64,000 nucleotides of DNA from NCBI GenBank assembly GCA_964016985.1, contig OZ024829.1, forward strand, positions 70,103,267 through 70,167,266, read 5' to 3'. Source of the DNA: Anodontia alba. Its lineage: Eukaryota > Mollusca > Bivalvia > Lucinida > Lucinidae. Shown here in pieces: positions 12,346 through 22,639 of this stretch; position 1 is the stretch's first letter; every line of letters starts with the position of its first letter. Below the pieces are notes generated by a model. That model was not told where the DNA came from. It did no database searches and worked only from the letters and a program-made list of their open reading frames with translations. The translations under genes and the position numbers were made by a program.

Positions 12346-12744
12346 CACCCGACAGCCTTTCTCATGACTCGAAATTTAGACAAAACTGTAGCACACTAGA
12401 ATGCCTATCTATAGAAAAAGGCATTAATGTTGTCTGTTCAAGCCACCAGTATTTAAAATTTGATATATCCCAAAGCATTTTAATTTTGGGTGCATTTTGT
12501 TATATATCGTCACATTGTAGTGGCAGGGTCTTATGTTTTCACGTTGAAAATCCATGTGTCCGTCCGCCTGTTCATCAGTCGTCTGTCGTTTGTTCATCCA
12601 TCCGTATTTTTCTGCGATGACTTTAAGTATGACCAACGTGACCTGTACATTACCATCTGATCTATGTTATAGATTAATGTATGTCATATAAGAAAACTCC
12701 ATTAAAATTTAATCTGTACTATCCCATATGAAAAAGAAAAGGAG
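12346..12744. other. No gene seen
   Basis: Short frames on both strands without recognisable motifs. Confidence 0.4.
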
Positions 12745-12955
12745 GCTGTCTGTAGGCTGCCCGTAGGCAGCCTATGGGTGGGCTATTGTTTTACATATAA
12801 TCTGCAGGCAGCTCCATTAGGCAAGAGCTGCCTATTTGTTGCCCTTTTTGCTGCCTGTGGGCAGAATAGGCAACCAGAAGGCAGCTCAGTTTATTTTGTA
12901 CAATTGGCAGAGTAGGTAACTCCAATTTAATTTATTTTTTACTGTAGGCAGAGCT
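12745..12955 (+). repeat. 'AGGCAG' minisatellite, block A
   Basis: Repeated 'taggcagcc', 'aggcagctc' and 'gaggcagcaggt'-like phrases occur at short, irregular spacing. Blocks B (14493-14735) and C (15757-16190) contain the same 'gtaggcagagtaggcaactca' unit. The three blocks look like one array opened by insertions. Confidence 0.7.
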
Positions 12956-12979
12956 CGGGGGGTGGGGTGGGGGGGGGGT
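12956..12979 (+). other. G-run with G-quadruplex potential
   Basis: Four or more runs of at least three G residues occur within 24 bp at the start of the inserted block. A similar C-run ends it near 14467-14483, so the insertion is bracketed by G-run and C-run tracts. Confidence 0.6.
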
Positions 12980-13414
12980 AACTTCCTATATATGGCATAG
13001 TACGGATGTCCGTGCAGCGCTGCCAGGTATATGATTGGCCCCCTTTTTTCAACAAAAAGTATATGAATGGCCCGATTTTTCTGGATTCCTGTGTGAAAGG
13101 CCCCGTTTTCTGACATCCTGGCATATGCACATATTTTTCGCTCAGAGATTTTTCGAGGCTGCTTATCCTCTTGGTATTACATGAATTGACTGTGATATTT
13201 GTGTAATAACCAGGGTTTCTATATATGGTATAGTACGGATGTGTGTGCCAAATGGCTCCCTTTTTCAGTGCTGCCAGATATATGATTAGCCCCATTTTTT
13301 TCAATAAAAAGTATATGACTGACCCGATTTTTCTTGATTCATATGTGAAAGGCTCCACTATTCTGACATCCCAGTAAATGCACACATTTTTTTTGCTCAG
13401 AGATTTGTCAAGGC
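12980..13414. repeat. ~233-bp tandem unit, two copies, second interrupted
   Basis: 'ctatatatggcatagtacggatgt' at about 12985 recurs at about 13218. Each unit then carries 'tgccaggtatatgattggcccc', 'gtatatgaatggcccgattttt', 'gacatcc' and 'ttgctcagagattt'. The second unit stops at 13414, where a retroelement is inserted, and resumes at 14249 with 'tctcttggtattcaatgaattgactg', which matches 'cctcttggtattacatgaattgactg' of unit one. Confidence 0.8.
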
Positions 13415-14242
13415 TGTGTAGCACCAATTAGGATTGAAGCTGGTCGTTATGAAGGTTTGCCTGAGGAGGCTCGTTTATGTCCGTTTTGTAATATTCTTGA
13501 AAATGAAATGCATGTGGTAATGAAATGTAGGGTATACGACGATCTCAGGGAACCGCTGTTATCTAAAGCTGCCAATTGTAATCCCACTTTTAACTCACTG
13601 TCTGAAGTAAACCAGTTTGTATTTTTATTTTCAAGCCCCGATCTAGTCCGTATTTGTGCCAAAACCTGTGCCAAGATTATGCAAAGACGACAAACTTTAA
13701 CTTGTAAATAATCTCATGGTTCTGTTTTTACTACGTCGTCAGTGCTTTTACATGTATATAGATATTCATGATTTATATGGGTTTATGTAATGATTCTTTT
13801 GAGGATTGTATATTTCGTGTACGCAATCTGCTCGGAATGTGCGCCACATTTCACACAGTCTATGTAGGGGACATGCTGTCTGGACATTGGTTTCCGCCAC
13901 ATGTTCTCTGCATTTGGCTGTGTCATCCATGGTCGGTGCATGCACTGCGCGGCTGATGAAGGAATCGGTTGGCTTTCCGCTGGGTGCAGTTGCTGCCGCT
14001 TAGAGTCGTGTCGCTTGTAGGTAGGGAACCCTCCCAATCACTTGCGTCACGTGTCGGCGTCAGCTATGTGCGGGGTGGGATACGATTTCGGTTGCTCTGA
14101 TTGTGATACGCTGTGTTTATATCATGTTGAAATCTATAGTGTCTCGTAAGTCCAAAAGGACTGGGTATCAAATATGTTTTATTTCGCTGTATATTTGTAT
14201 ATTTAATTGTATTTGATATGTGACACTCAAATAAACAATAAA
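13415..14242 (+). mobile_element. Nested 0.83-kb non-LTR retroelement 3' end
   Basis: The insertion interrupts the 233-bp tandem unit. CAAGGC (13409-13414) is repeated at 14243-14248, directly after the element, as a candidate target-site duplication. It holds the C-terminal coding end (13421-13711) and about 530 bp of 3' UTR ending 'actcaaataaacaataaa', with AATAAA near 14229. There is no long A-tail; the end is A-rich. Confidence 0.7.
13421..13711 (+). pseudogene. Retroelement C-terminal zinc-binding fragment
   Basis: From 13421 the frame reads a fragment like the C-terminal end of many invertebrate LINE polyproteins: 'RIEAGRYEGLPEEARLCPFC', then an acidic turn, 'ENEMHVVMKCRVYDDLREPL', and a stop at 13709-13711. 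The C-x2-C...H-x4-C arrangement (residues about 19-38) is the zf-RVT-type zinc knuckle, and the following 'LF...P' region is typical of the extreme C-terminus. The RT and endonuclease are missing, so this is a 5'-truncated insertion. About 96 codons remain without a frameshift, suggesting a younger insertion than its host tandem repeat. The exact clade is not resolved. Confidence 0.65.
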
Positions 14243-14492
14243 CAAGGCAGCTATTTCTCTTGGTATTCAATGAATTGACTGCTATATTTGTCTTACTACC
14301 AGACTACCAGCAATAAATGGGTACAAAAAGTCAAAGGGCAGTATATGAATAGGTCAACATTTTGGATGATCAAGTATATGAATGGGTCCGTTTTTTCGAA
14401 GGCCAGGTATATGAATGGGGTAGGTTTTGAAGTACTGGCTCGCACACCCGTACCAAAATTACCCGTAAGTTACCCCCCCCCCCCCTACGAGA
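14243..14492. repeat. Resumed 233-bp tandem unit plus partial third unit
   Basis: After the retroelement the tandem repeat continues with 'ttggtattcaatgaattgactg'. Three further 'gtatatgaatggg' phrases follow (14340-14425) and then a C-run at about 14467-14483. Confidence 0.65.
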
Positions 14493-14735
14493 GGCAGAGT
14501 AGGCAACTCAAGCTTATTTAATTTCTGCAGGAGGCAGATTAGGGGTAGCTTTAACTTTGTTTACTTCATGCAGTAGGCACAGTAGACATCTCAAACTTAA
14601 TTTAATTTTTCTGTAGGCAGAGTAGGCAACTCACTTATTTTATTTTCTGCACTAGGCAGAGTAGGCAGCTCCAACTGGGTTACGTTACGCAATAGGCACA
14701 GTAGGCAGCTCTAATTTTACCTAAATCCTTTGTCA
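14493..14735 (+). repeat. 'AGGCAG' minisatellite, block B
   Basis: Five units of 'gaggcagagtaggcaactcaa...cttatttaatttctgcag' spaced about 50-60 bp. They match blocks A and C. Confidence 0.75.
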
Positions 14736-15425
14736 GGTGAAACTGGCGGGAAAATATAGGAATTAGTTTGATTGCAAAGTCTTTGTTGTGATATAGCTTT
14801 AAAAATTGATGTTGTAGATAAAACAGAAATTTATTTCAGTGAATGTAAGTAGATTACTTGTTTGTTTATTAATGAACACAACTAATATGCTTGTTATAGG
14901 TAGGAAAAATGTTTAATTCACTTAATTTAAGTCAATGCTTTTTTTTCTGTTACATATCAAAGCAATTGATGCCATAAATATGTAAATCTGAATACTGACT
15001 ATACATTAAGATCTGCTTGCCTTATTCATGTATATGGAGATTTTTACATGAGGGGTTATGGTTATTGCTTGAATTATCAACCTGAGACCCTATTATAAGC
15101 CTGGAATCAATTAACTAAGTCCAATAACATAGAGGGTTGATACTGATACCAATGCTATCAATACATAACCATAAGGTATCATAAACCCAGCATCGGTCGC
15201 TCAAATGAGCAAATTTGAATTAAATTGTCCATGGTCAAGTGCCCGAATCATGACCGCTTCCCTGGCTTTTAGTCCCTTTCCAAACAGGAATTGCAGTAGG
15301 CACAGGAGAGAATTCTCTAGGAGAGAATTTGCTTCCTCCGTGAACAAATTCTTTTCTTTAAAAGTAGCCCATGTAAATCGTGATTAGCTCAGTGGTTATA
15401 TAGTGTACCTGCCTCTACTGCTAGA
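14736..15425. other. Spacer, no gene seen
   Basis: AT-rich sequence between minisatellite block B and the SINE, without a supported frame. Confidence 0.45.
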
Positions 15426-15502
15426 GCCGGCCTCGGTGGCTCAGTTGGATGCGCGTCCGACTGGAATAGGAGGTCGCGGGTTCGGCCCCCGTCGAGGTCG
15501 GC
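15426..15502 (+). mobile_element. tRNA-derived SINE head (best preserved copy)
   Basis: The A box TGGCTCAGTTGG and B box GGTTCGGCCCC are intact. The ends GCCGGCCTCG and CGAGGTCGGC pair over 10 bp with one G-T, longer than a normal 7-bp tRNA acceptor stem. The anticodon arm is irregular. Downstream 15503-15735 ('aacattctttcgtggagattgac...gaggtcctgagtgcg') may be the SINE body, since minisatellite block C resumes after it. Confidence 0.75.
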
Positions 15503-15756
15503 AACATTCTTTCGTGGAGATTGACAATGAAATATTTTCTACAGTCATTCTCTCCCTTCAGCTGAACAAGAAGGGCAGTTGAGAAAGAATGTGCAAAATA
15601 CTGGTGAACCGCTTAGAGGACTAAGCCTGTCCAGTAAAAGTGTGGTTAGGTAAACTGACCGCGCTCGACATGATCCTAATGGATTGACTGGGCCATAAAA
15701 CCTCCACAAACAAATCTACTGCTAGAGGTCCTGAGTGCGATGCCGGCCAATGAACA

Positions 15757-16190
15757 TGTAGTAGGCAGAATGGGCAGCTCACGAGCAGTTCCCACTGAAT
15801 AGGCAGAGTAGGCAACTCAGTAGCCAATATATAAGCAGTAGGCAGAATAGGCAGCTCCATTCCAACTGAATAGGCATAGGCAGCTCAGTAGCCAGTGAAC
15901 ATCTAGTAGGCAGAAAAGGCAGCTCAGTTCCCACTGAATAGGCAAGGTAGGCAGCTCAATAGGCAAGGAAAGCATTTAAGAGACAGTAGTAGGCAGCTCA
16001 GTCGCCATTGACAGAGGAGGAAGCAGAATAGGCGCAGTAGGCAGCTCCAGATCCCTTTTTAGTCATTGCGTATTAGCTGCCTACTCCATATAAGGGGTAG
16101 GCCGCCCAAAATTTGCATGGCAAATTTCCCATAGGCAGCCTATAGGCAGCCTATGGCTGCCCATAGGCAGCTACAGTAGGCAGCTCCCAG
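15757..16190 (+). repeat. 'AGGCAG' minisatellite, block C
   Basis: About ten units of 'gtaggcagaataggcagctc' and 'ccactgaataggcagagtaggcaactcagtagcc'. The block ends in a dense run of 'cctataggcagcctatggctgcccataggcagc', which is itself palindromic. Confidence 0.8.
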
Positions 16191-16254
16191 TATTGTTTTG
16201 TATGGGTTACCTTGCTTAGAAATTTACATCTGGAAGCTGATGAGAAAGGAGAAG

Positions 16255-18740
16255 GTTCATGGGTGCAGCTTGAATCCTTTACTGCTTTTTTGAAAAACAA
16301 ATCGTCACAAAGATGAGTGGTCTAAGTGATGAGGTTAAGGACCTAATCTTTGATCAGCTGCGTACTATGACTGCCAGGATCCCAGGATCCGAATTTCTGT
16401 CCCATGTGGAGATTGGAACGGTTATGCACTGGATACAGGGAAGTGCATGGTGGGATGGGGTATGGTAGACCAGAACCAGATGTTGAGGGTGAGAGAACCC
16501 TAGAGTATGCCCTAGCATTAGACCTGCTTCTTGGGAACACATGTTTGAAGAAACGTGACAGCCATCTCATCACGTACAAGTCGGGAAACATAACCACACA
16601 GATAGACCATCCTTTCCGTAGGACCATGCGCAAACTTGTAGGGTGATCCCTGATGAGGAAGTAGCCCTGTAACATCAGCTTCTTGTGTGCGACATGAGGA
16701 TGCCACCAAAATCCAAGCGTAAGTTCACCCCCGCCTTAAGGTTTGGAAGCTTAGAGACCCTCAGACAAGCAATCATTTCCAAGAGGTTTTCAACTCCCAA
16801 GTGAGTGCGTCTACAGGTGAAGCTGATGCTGCCACTGAGACTATCTGCATGGAACAACATTAAGACTGGCCTGCTTAAAATAACAGAGGAGGTGTGTGGT
16901 ACAACTCAGCCCCACCGTTGGCGTCGTGAAACCTGGTGGTGGAATGAGCACTTGGAAAGGCCATTGCTGCCAAGCGAAAAGCTTTCAAGGCCTGGAAGAG
17001 TGGTAAACCACTAGGGCATTATACGATGCAGCAAAATGCATTGGCAGACATGCAGCGCACCATGCTCATAAAGAACCTGACAGAAAGGTCTACAAGAATA
17101 TTGAGAATGACTCAGTCTACCGCCTTGTTAACCAGTTTAGAAGAGAGAATGATGATGTTGTTGGTGACAAACCAGTGAAGAATGATGCAGGGAAGACGAC
17201 TCAAAGAAGTAGGCCTGGTTAGAGCACTACCAAAGGCTTCTAAATGTTGAATTTGACTGGGATCCAGACCACCTGTGACGAACCACCCGTGTCTACCAAT
17301 CCAAATCAAGAAGGCTATCTTTTAGATGAAGGCGGGCAAAGCACCCATCAGGCATAGTGGTGGAGATAATACGAGCAGCAGGTGACACGGGCCATGATCC
17401 GTGACCTCGCAGCTGCAATCATTCGTGATGGCAAGGTACCCTCTGACTGGTATCAGAGTTTCATTGTCTGCCTCTACAAGGCTAAGGGGGATGCACTGAA
17501 AAGGGGAAATTACCGTGGTATCAAACTGACAGAGTAGGTCATGAAAGTCCTGGAGAGGATTGTGAGCGGCCTCTTCAGACATATTGTCAGTCAATGATTC
17601 CCAGTTGGGCTTCGTCCCAGACAAAGGCACAACAGACGCAATCTTTGTTGTCAGACAGCTGCAAGAGAAGTATCTAGCTGCCTACAAGAGACTCTACATG
17701 GCTTTTGTAGACCTGGAGAAGACATTTGATCGAGTGCCTTGGAAGGTCATCCGGTGGGCACTGAGAAAACTTGGTGTGGAGGAGTGGATTGTGTGACTGG
17801 TGCAGGGGATGTATGCCAATGCACGGAGCCATATCCGTGTTGGTTAGGGGTACAGTGAAGAGTTTTAAGTGAAGGTCGTGTTCACCAAATCTCGGTGTTC
17901 AGCCTGCTGCTCTTCATCATTGTACTTGAAGCCTTGTCACGTAAGTTCCGCTCTGGGGTCCCCTGGGAGGACCTCTATGCCGATGACCTTGTTATCATCG
18001 CTGAATCTCGAGGAATGTGTCAAGAGGCTCTTGACTTGGAAAGAATCAATGGAGGAAAACGGATTGAGAGTAAATGCAGGAAAGACAAAGATCTGTGGTA
18101 CGGGCCTAGACCTCCTGCAGAGTTCAGGCCAGTTTCCATGCGCCGTCTGTCAGGCAGCAACAGCATCTTCTGCAACGGCTGCAAGCATGGGTGCACAATA
18201 AATGCGGTGGGCTCAAGCGTTTGACAAAGAAACCTGATTACAGATGTACACGGTGCCAGGGAACTGCACGCCCTTTGGTCAAAAAGGGAAGTCCAAGTCG
18301 CACCTGGCAAGCTGGAGGTGACAGCTTCCTTTTGCTACCTAGGAGACATGCTCTCAGCAGGCGGTGGCTGTTAACTTTCAACGTGTGAGAACGTGTGAGA
18401 ACTGCCTGGAAGAAGTTCAAGAAGCTACAACCAATTCTCTCTTCCAGCCACCTCTGTTTCAAGACACGTGGCCGCGTGTGCAGCTCCTGTGTGCGGAGCG
18501 CAATGCTCCATGCCAGTGAGACTTGGTTTTTTACAAAGCCAAATCTCCAACGTCTGCAGTGTAAAGACAGGGCAATGATCAGATAGATCTGCAATATCAA
18601 GCCCCAAGACCACCAGGTTCAGTCAGCTTCTTGCGCAGTTTGCTTTGAGGAGCTGAACTTTATTCTGAATGAGAGAAGGCTCCGCTGGTTTGGACATGTG
18701 GAAACGCTCCAATGGTGCAGTCAGGACAGCCTTTACATTC
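16255..18740 (+). pseudogene. Decayed RTE-like LINE: endonuclease, RT, PHD-like finger
   Basis: Pieces of one non-LTR polyprotein follow in order across several frames. They are an endonuclease C-terminal region (about 16310-16700: 'GDWNGYAL'-like turn in a shifted frame, 'KKRDSHLITYKSG', 'QIDHPFRR'), a linker with 'KPHRWRRETWWWNE'-type sequence (about 16900-16960), and RT motifs 'SQLGFVPDKGTTDAIFVVRQ' (17590-17650), 'MAFVDLEKTFDRVPWKVI' (17698-17750) and 'YADD' (17976-17987). A cysteine-rich PHD-like segment follows (18135-18260: FPCAVC, FCNGCKHG, CTRCQG), then 'CYLGDMLS', 'SCVRSAMLHASETW' and 'RRLRWFGHVE'. It has multiple stops and frameshifts. A SINE head starts at 18741, where the C-terminal tail should continue. 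RTE clade assignment is from memory of family motifs. Confidence 0.8.
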
Positions 18741-18802
18741 GCCGGCCTCGGTGGCTCAGTTGGATGCGCCGTCCAACTGGAGACCAGGAGGTCGCGGGTT
18801 CA
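18741..18802 (+). mobile_element. tRNA-derived SINE head, 3'-truncated
   Basis: 'GCCGGCCTCGGTGGCTCAGT' through 'ggaggtcgcgggttc' matches the head at 15426, then diverges within the B box at 'agctaactgg'. It lies exactly where the RTE-like frame stops matching its family, so it either inserted there or marks a rearrangement breakpoint. Confidence 0.7.
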
Positions 18803-19007
18803 GCTAACTGGTAAAGGGCCCACTGATGTGGATGTTGCTCATGTACCTGTATGTTAATCAAAAACCTGATGATGATACTGAGTATATAAGTTATTGTTCG
18901 ATATTGAGATACATCTTTCATCACTCTGATCAAATGAAAATTTGCAGAAGAATTTGTGATCAAGTTATGTGGTGTTCTAGGATGAACTGACTCGATTCCC
19001 AGTATTT

Positions 19008-19439
19008 TTGACATTTATAGGGCAGTTGCTGAAAAGCAGTTTAACAGTAACTGAGGAAGTATTTCTAAATGCAACATTGGATTTAATGAAGAAGAAGATA
19101 TTCCATTTCTTTACAAGGACTGCACAACTGCAATGGAGATGTCATTTTAGTCAAAGATATGGCTCGTTTTTAGACAAAACAACCTTTGGTGAACAGATTA
19201 GTTTAAGATGGGATTTCCTGAAAAAGCTCCAAGAAACAGTAAAACTTTCTACATTGATCCAAAGTCAGACAAAATTCACAGTCGCACAGCGATCTAGAAG
19301 AATACAGACGCATGAAGACATCCAGAAGCCTTACATTATTTCTACTTCAAAGCATAAAGCACATGTATTTGATAAAGAAATTTTAAAGTGTCTGCAAAAT
19401 ACACCTGTCAAACATGTGATCACTGTGGATTGGCACTAA
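19008..19439 (+). CDS. Unrecognised 143-codon frame
   Basis: An open frame of 143 codons without frameshift sits in a region where most frames are short. The product would be basic and hydrophilic with Lys/Gln-rich stretches ('LMKKKIFHFF', 'SQTKFTVAQRSRRIQ', 'STSKHKAHVFDKEILKC') and no signal peptide, membrane segment or zinc motif. I do not recognise a family. No clear promoter or splice signals decide its ends. It could be an exon, a transposase remnant, or chance. It lies between a SINE and the hairpin at 19521. Confidence 0.25.
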   Translation: MTFIGQLLKSSLTVTEEVFLNATLDLMKKKIFHFFTRTAQLQWRCHFSQRYGSFLDKTTFGEQISLRWDFLKKLQETVKLSTLIQSQTKFTVAQRSRRIQTHEDIQKPYIISTSKHKAHVFDKEILKCLQNTPVKHVITVDWH

Positions 19440-19520
19440 GAAATAAAGACTAAACATACTACGATATACAGCCCATATTACAAACCAACGGAAAGCAAAG
19501 CAATCACCTAGTAAACACAA

Positions 19521-19560
19521 AACGTCGTTCCAACGTCTTAGCGACGTTTGGAACGACGTT
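19521..19560. repeat. 17-bp hairpin, short loop
   Basis: AACGTCGTTCCAACGTC (19521-19537) pairs with GACGTTTGGAACGACGTT (19543-19560), with one bulged T and the loop TTAGC. CpG-rich in an AT-rich setting. Confidence 0.85.
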
Positions 19561-20037
19561 ATTACGACATTCTGTGTAGCTTGGCAGATCCCTGTTGTTG
19601 CGATCACAACAAATACACACAACAAATACAAACAAAGGGTAATAAAAAGAACACAAAAAATCTACAAACAAAAAATGCTCTGCAACCACAAGGCCCCACA
19701 TAGAACTGGTTGAAAAACACAAGGACGCTTAGAACAACCATACTTAGCATAAAGCCAAGTTAACTTCTTAGGAAATTCTTAGCAGACAGTGGCTACTTAT
19801 TGTGCTGTTTCAGCACAAAAGACATTATTTACTTATATTAGCCTGCAATGAACGCATGGTTCCAGATTCACTGAAGAAGCATGCCCTGATTTAAACCTAG
19901 TCTAACTGGATTCCTATGTGCATATCTTGACCATATCGCTAATCGGGACATAAATGATTACCTTGCTGCAGTAGATGATTTTTTTCATATTTCTTTTTAT
20001 TTCTTATTTTCCCAAAAATACGATTTGACATGTCATT
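19561..20037. other. No gene seen
   Basis: Short frames without recognisable motifs. Confidence 0.4.
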
Positions 20038-20592
20038 GTATATAATAAGTAGACGCCAAGCAAAGTAGTAGCAGACGAATTCTATTTTTAATCATTGTTT
20101 TTAGGGCAAATCAGACATGAAGGGTAAATTCAGAAATTTTTAGGGTAAATCAGACCTGTGTGTTAGCAGACAATTTTAATGAAATGTCAAATCGTGATTT
20201 CTGGAAAAAAGTGTTCAAGTTGTCTTCTACTGAATATGCCCATATCATACTAAATGTTAAAAAATAGCAAATTCAATATTTTTAAGGGACAGGATTGAAA
20301 ATACGTAGAACCGGGTGCTAAAGATCTTTTTGTTTTAGTCAGGCACTATATTATGAATTCTTTATTCATGTATCATAAGAAAATCTCAACATTTAAAGCA
20401 CCAACAACCTCGAGCCAATAACAGGTGCACTAGACGTTATTTTTATGCAATAATAAGGCTTGGTATTTCATGTGAATCACCTCTAGCAGACCATTTATAT
20501 GAAATACCTCATGTCTGATTTACCCTAAAAATAATGATTTAAAAATAGAATTCGTCTGCTACTACTTTGCTTGGCGTCTACTTATTATATAC
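20038..20592. mobile_element. Foldback / MITE-like element with 84-bp inverted ends
   Basis: The left end 'gtatataataagtagacgcc...ttagggcaaatcagacatgaag' (20038-20121) matches the reverse complement of about 20508-20592 with only a few differences. The interior of about 390 bp has no transposase frame. It contains repeats of the subterminal phrase 'agcagac-attt-atgaaat' and 'ttagggtaaatcagac'. The palindromic TATA at each outer end could be part of the terminus or a TA/TATA target duplication. It fits a non-autonomous DNA transposon. Confidence 0.8.
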
Positions 20593-20774
20593 ATGAGCCA
20601 GACTAGCCTGCATGTGCACACGCACTGCAAATTTATTTTATCATTTACAATAACTCATTTATGCCAAGTGGACTTCACACATAAACCTATTGAACCAGTC
20701 CATTTCCAGTAGAAGGGATGTCTGGTTATTTATTTTATTATTACCATATTTTATAAGAATTTCTCCAGTGAATG

Positions 20775-20840
20775 CAAACAGTGTATACACTGATCAGACC
20801 CTATGTCCTGCAGCATCTGATCTGGGTATACACTGTTTGC
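20775..20840. repeat. Palindromic unit of the dispersed satellite family
   Basis: 'gcaaacagtgtatacactgatcag' is answered by 'ctgatctgggtatacactgtttgc' across 'accctatgtcctgcagcat'. A very similar palindrome ('agaccctaatcagacgccctgttctgcagcatctgatcagggtct') is at 53160-53222. Confidence 0.75.
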
Positions 20841-20892
20841 CAGTGTCCCATTTATGGAACATGTTAGGCAATACTTAGTGTAAGTATGGCAG

Positions 20893-22639
20893 CTAAGCTT
20901 GCATGTAAATCTGGTATGCAGTTTGATACACTTCACTTTATCCACTCGTTAATATTTGTGTTTGTTTTGGAGGTCATAAGTCCCCATCTGTCAGATCCAA
21001 TTATTGAGCTTAGGAAAATATGTGTTACTACAAAGTAGCAGGTTTTTTGTCATTATGGATAGGATTAATAACGCCCATACACGATCTTGCTTGTGGGTTT
21101 ACCGACTTTGTAATTGATACCGTCCAGTGTTCAGCTATGTTCCCAGACACATTGCCAAATGCTTCAATGCCTAAAAAGCTCCGAGACGCTATATTCGGTC
21201 ATGTTTTGGGAGGACTCGTCTAACATCGATAGTCCAGAAGGTACGGACAGAATATATATTGATAAAACAAGAGTGACTTAGATAACCGGATGTTCCGAGT
21301 AAGATTACTCATGTGTTATTCCAGATTCCCCGGTAATTTACTGGCTCTCAGTTTATATGTACTTCCCTACTCATTCAGAAGATCAGATATTTTTCTTCTG
21401 AAATGTTTTGTTTACATGTAATTAGTTGTAAAATGTCTGGGTACTAAAAAACGCGCAGTAAGGTTAATTGAAGAACTTACCTAACGTGGTTAAGTCCTGG
21501 TCGGTTGGAATCCTATCGTGTTTGGATCATCTTTCGCGCCACGGTGACGTCGTTGTTTTTTTCAAAAGCGTCATCGTAAAAATTATAAAAATGATCAATT
21601 TAATAGAGAAATAAAATCAGAATTTCCCCGAAAAATAAAATATTGAATAATAAGTATTGAATTCTTCGGGACAGTGTGAAGTGCGTTTTTAAGAGGAAAT
21701 AAACAGTTTTGTGTACACTAACGAACGGAAAAAGAGAGCCGCTGATCGACCTGAAATGAAAGAAAAGGAACCCGTGAAATATAAACAGAAGTAAGTTTTA
21801 TTATACTAACATTAGAATAAACAGTTAAATGTAGCAAAACCAGCAAGTGGTTCACAACCTATATAGTTTACTTGACTGTGCGAATACATGGCTACCACAC
21901 TAACTAATCAGAATTCGGCACCCGGTCCAGGTTCTGCAGGTTCTGACTGCAATCTGGACAGCAGACGAGGAGAACAGTCTTGAAAAATTTACCAAAACAG
22001 AGTTGTGCACGAATGAGGAAGACACACAAGGATCTAGTGTTTCAGAAAGCATCTTCGCATCATCAACGGAGAACGACTTAGTCTGCTCGGAAGACCTGCT
22101 TGAGGATCAATTTGAGAATTGCATGTGTGACTAAGCTTAACTTTATCTCGGTAAGATTCTTTACAGTATTCTACAATAAGATGCTGGCTGATTTCTCAGA
22201 GCGTTACTACTTATTCCCAGTTGTATAGATGTATGCACGACACATGTAATGCGAAATACGTATTGAAAAACAATTACGAACTACCATAATTACGAGCATA
22301 GGCACAATCTCTGGAGAAAAAGAATATTTCCCAAAAATTGCTGCTTCTCTTTTCAAGAGATATGTAGAGGAAACAGTCAACCAGTAATCTGAGATATCAT
22401 AAGGAGGTACGTGACGACATGGATATGTTTCACACCCTAATGCAGACGGATACCGCAGTTTGGAGGCCATCGTTTCTGAATGAAGATGTGCAGTACGCCT
22501 GTTATGATTTTGACGCAATTTAAGGTAGTAACTCCATACAGAACATTCAATTCTCTTCAAATTTTGTTTCAATTAATGATGATACAAATACGTCTACATC
22601 TACACATTTTTCTAATACTGATTAGCAATCAAAGTGAAA
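20893..22639. other. No supported gene; possible LINE 5' region
   Basis: Frames are short and interrupted. 21480-22140 is less AT-rich ('ctttcgcgccacggtgacgtcg') and could be the 5' UTR or ORF1 remnant of the LINE starting near 22640, but I recognise no ORF1 motif. Confidence 0.3.

Noticed and set aside
13783..14037. Genes at 13768-14037 on both strands
   Set aside because: They lie in the 3' UTR of the nested retroelement and have no recognised motif.
15426..15502. Functional tRNA gene
   Set aside because: The acceptor pairing is too long, the anticodon arm is irregular, and three diverged copies have different flanks. A tRNA-derived SINE head fits better.
16343..16709. Minus-strand frames over 16.3-18.6 kb
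   Set aside because: They are shadows of the plus-strand RTE-like element, whose motifs are clear in the plus-strand frames.
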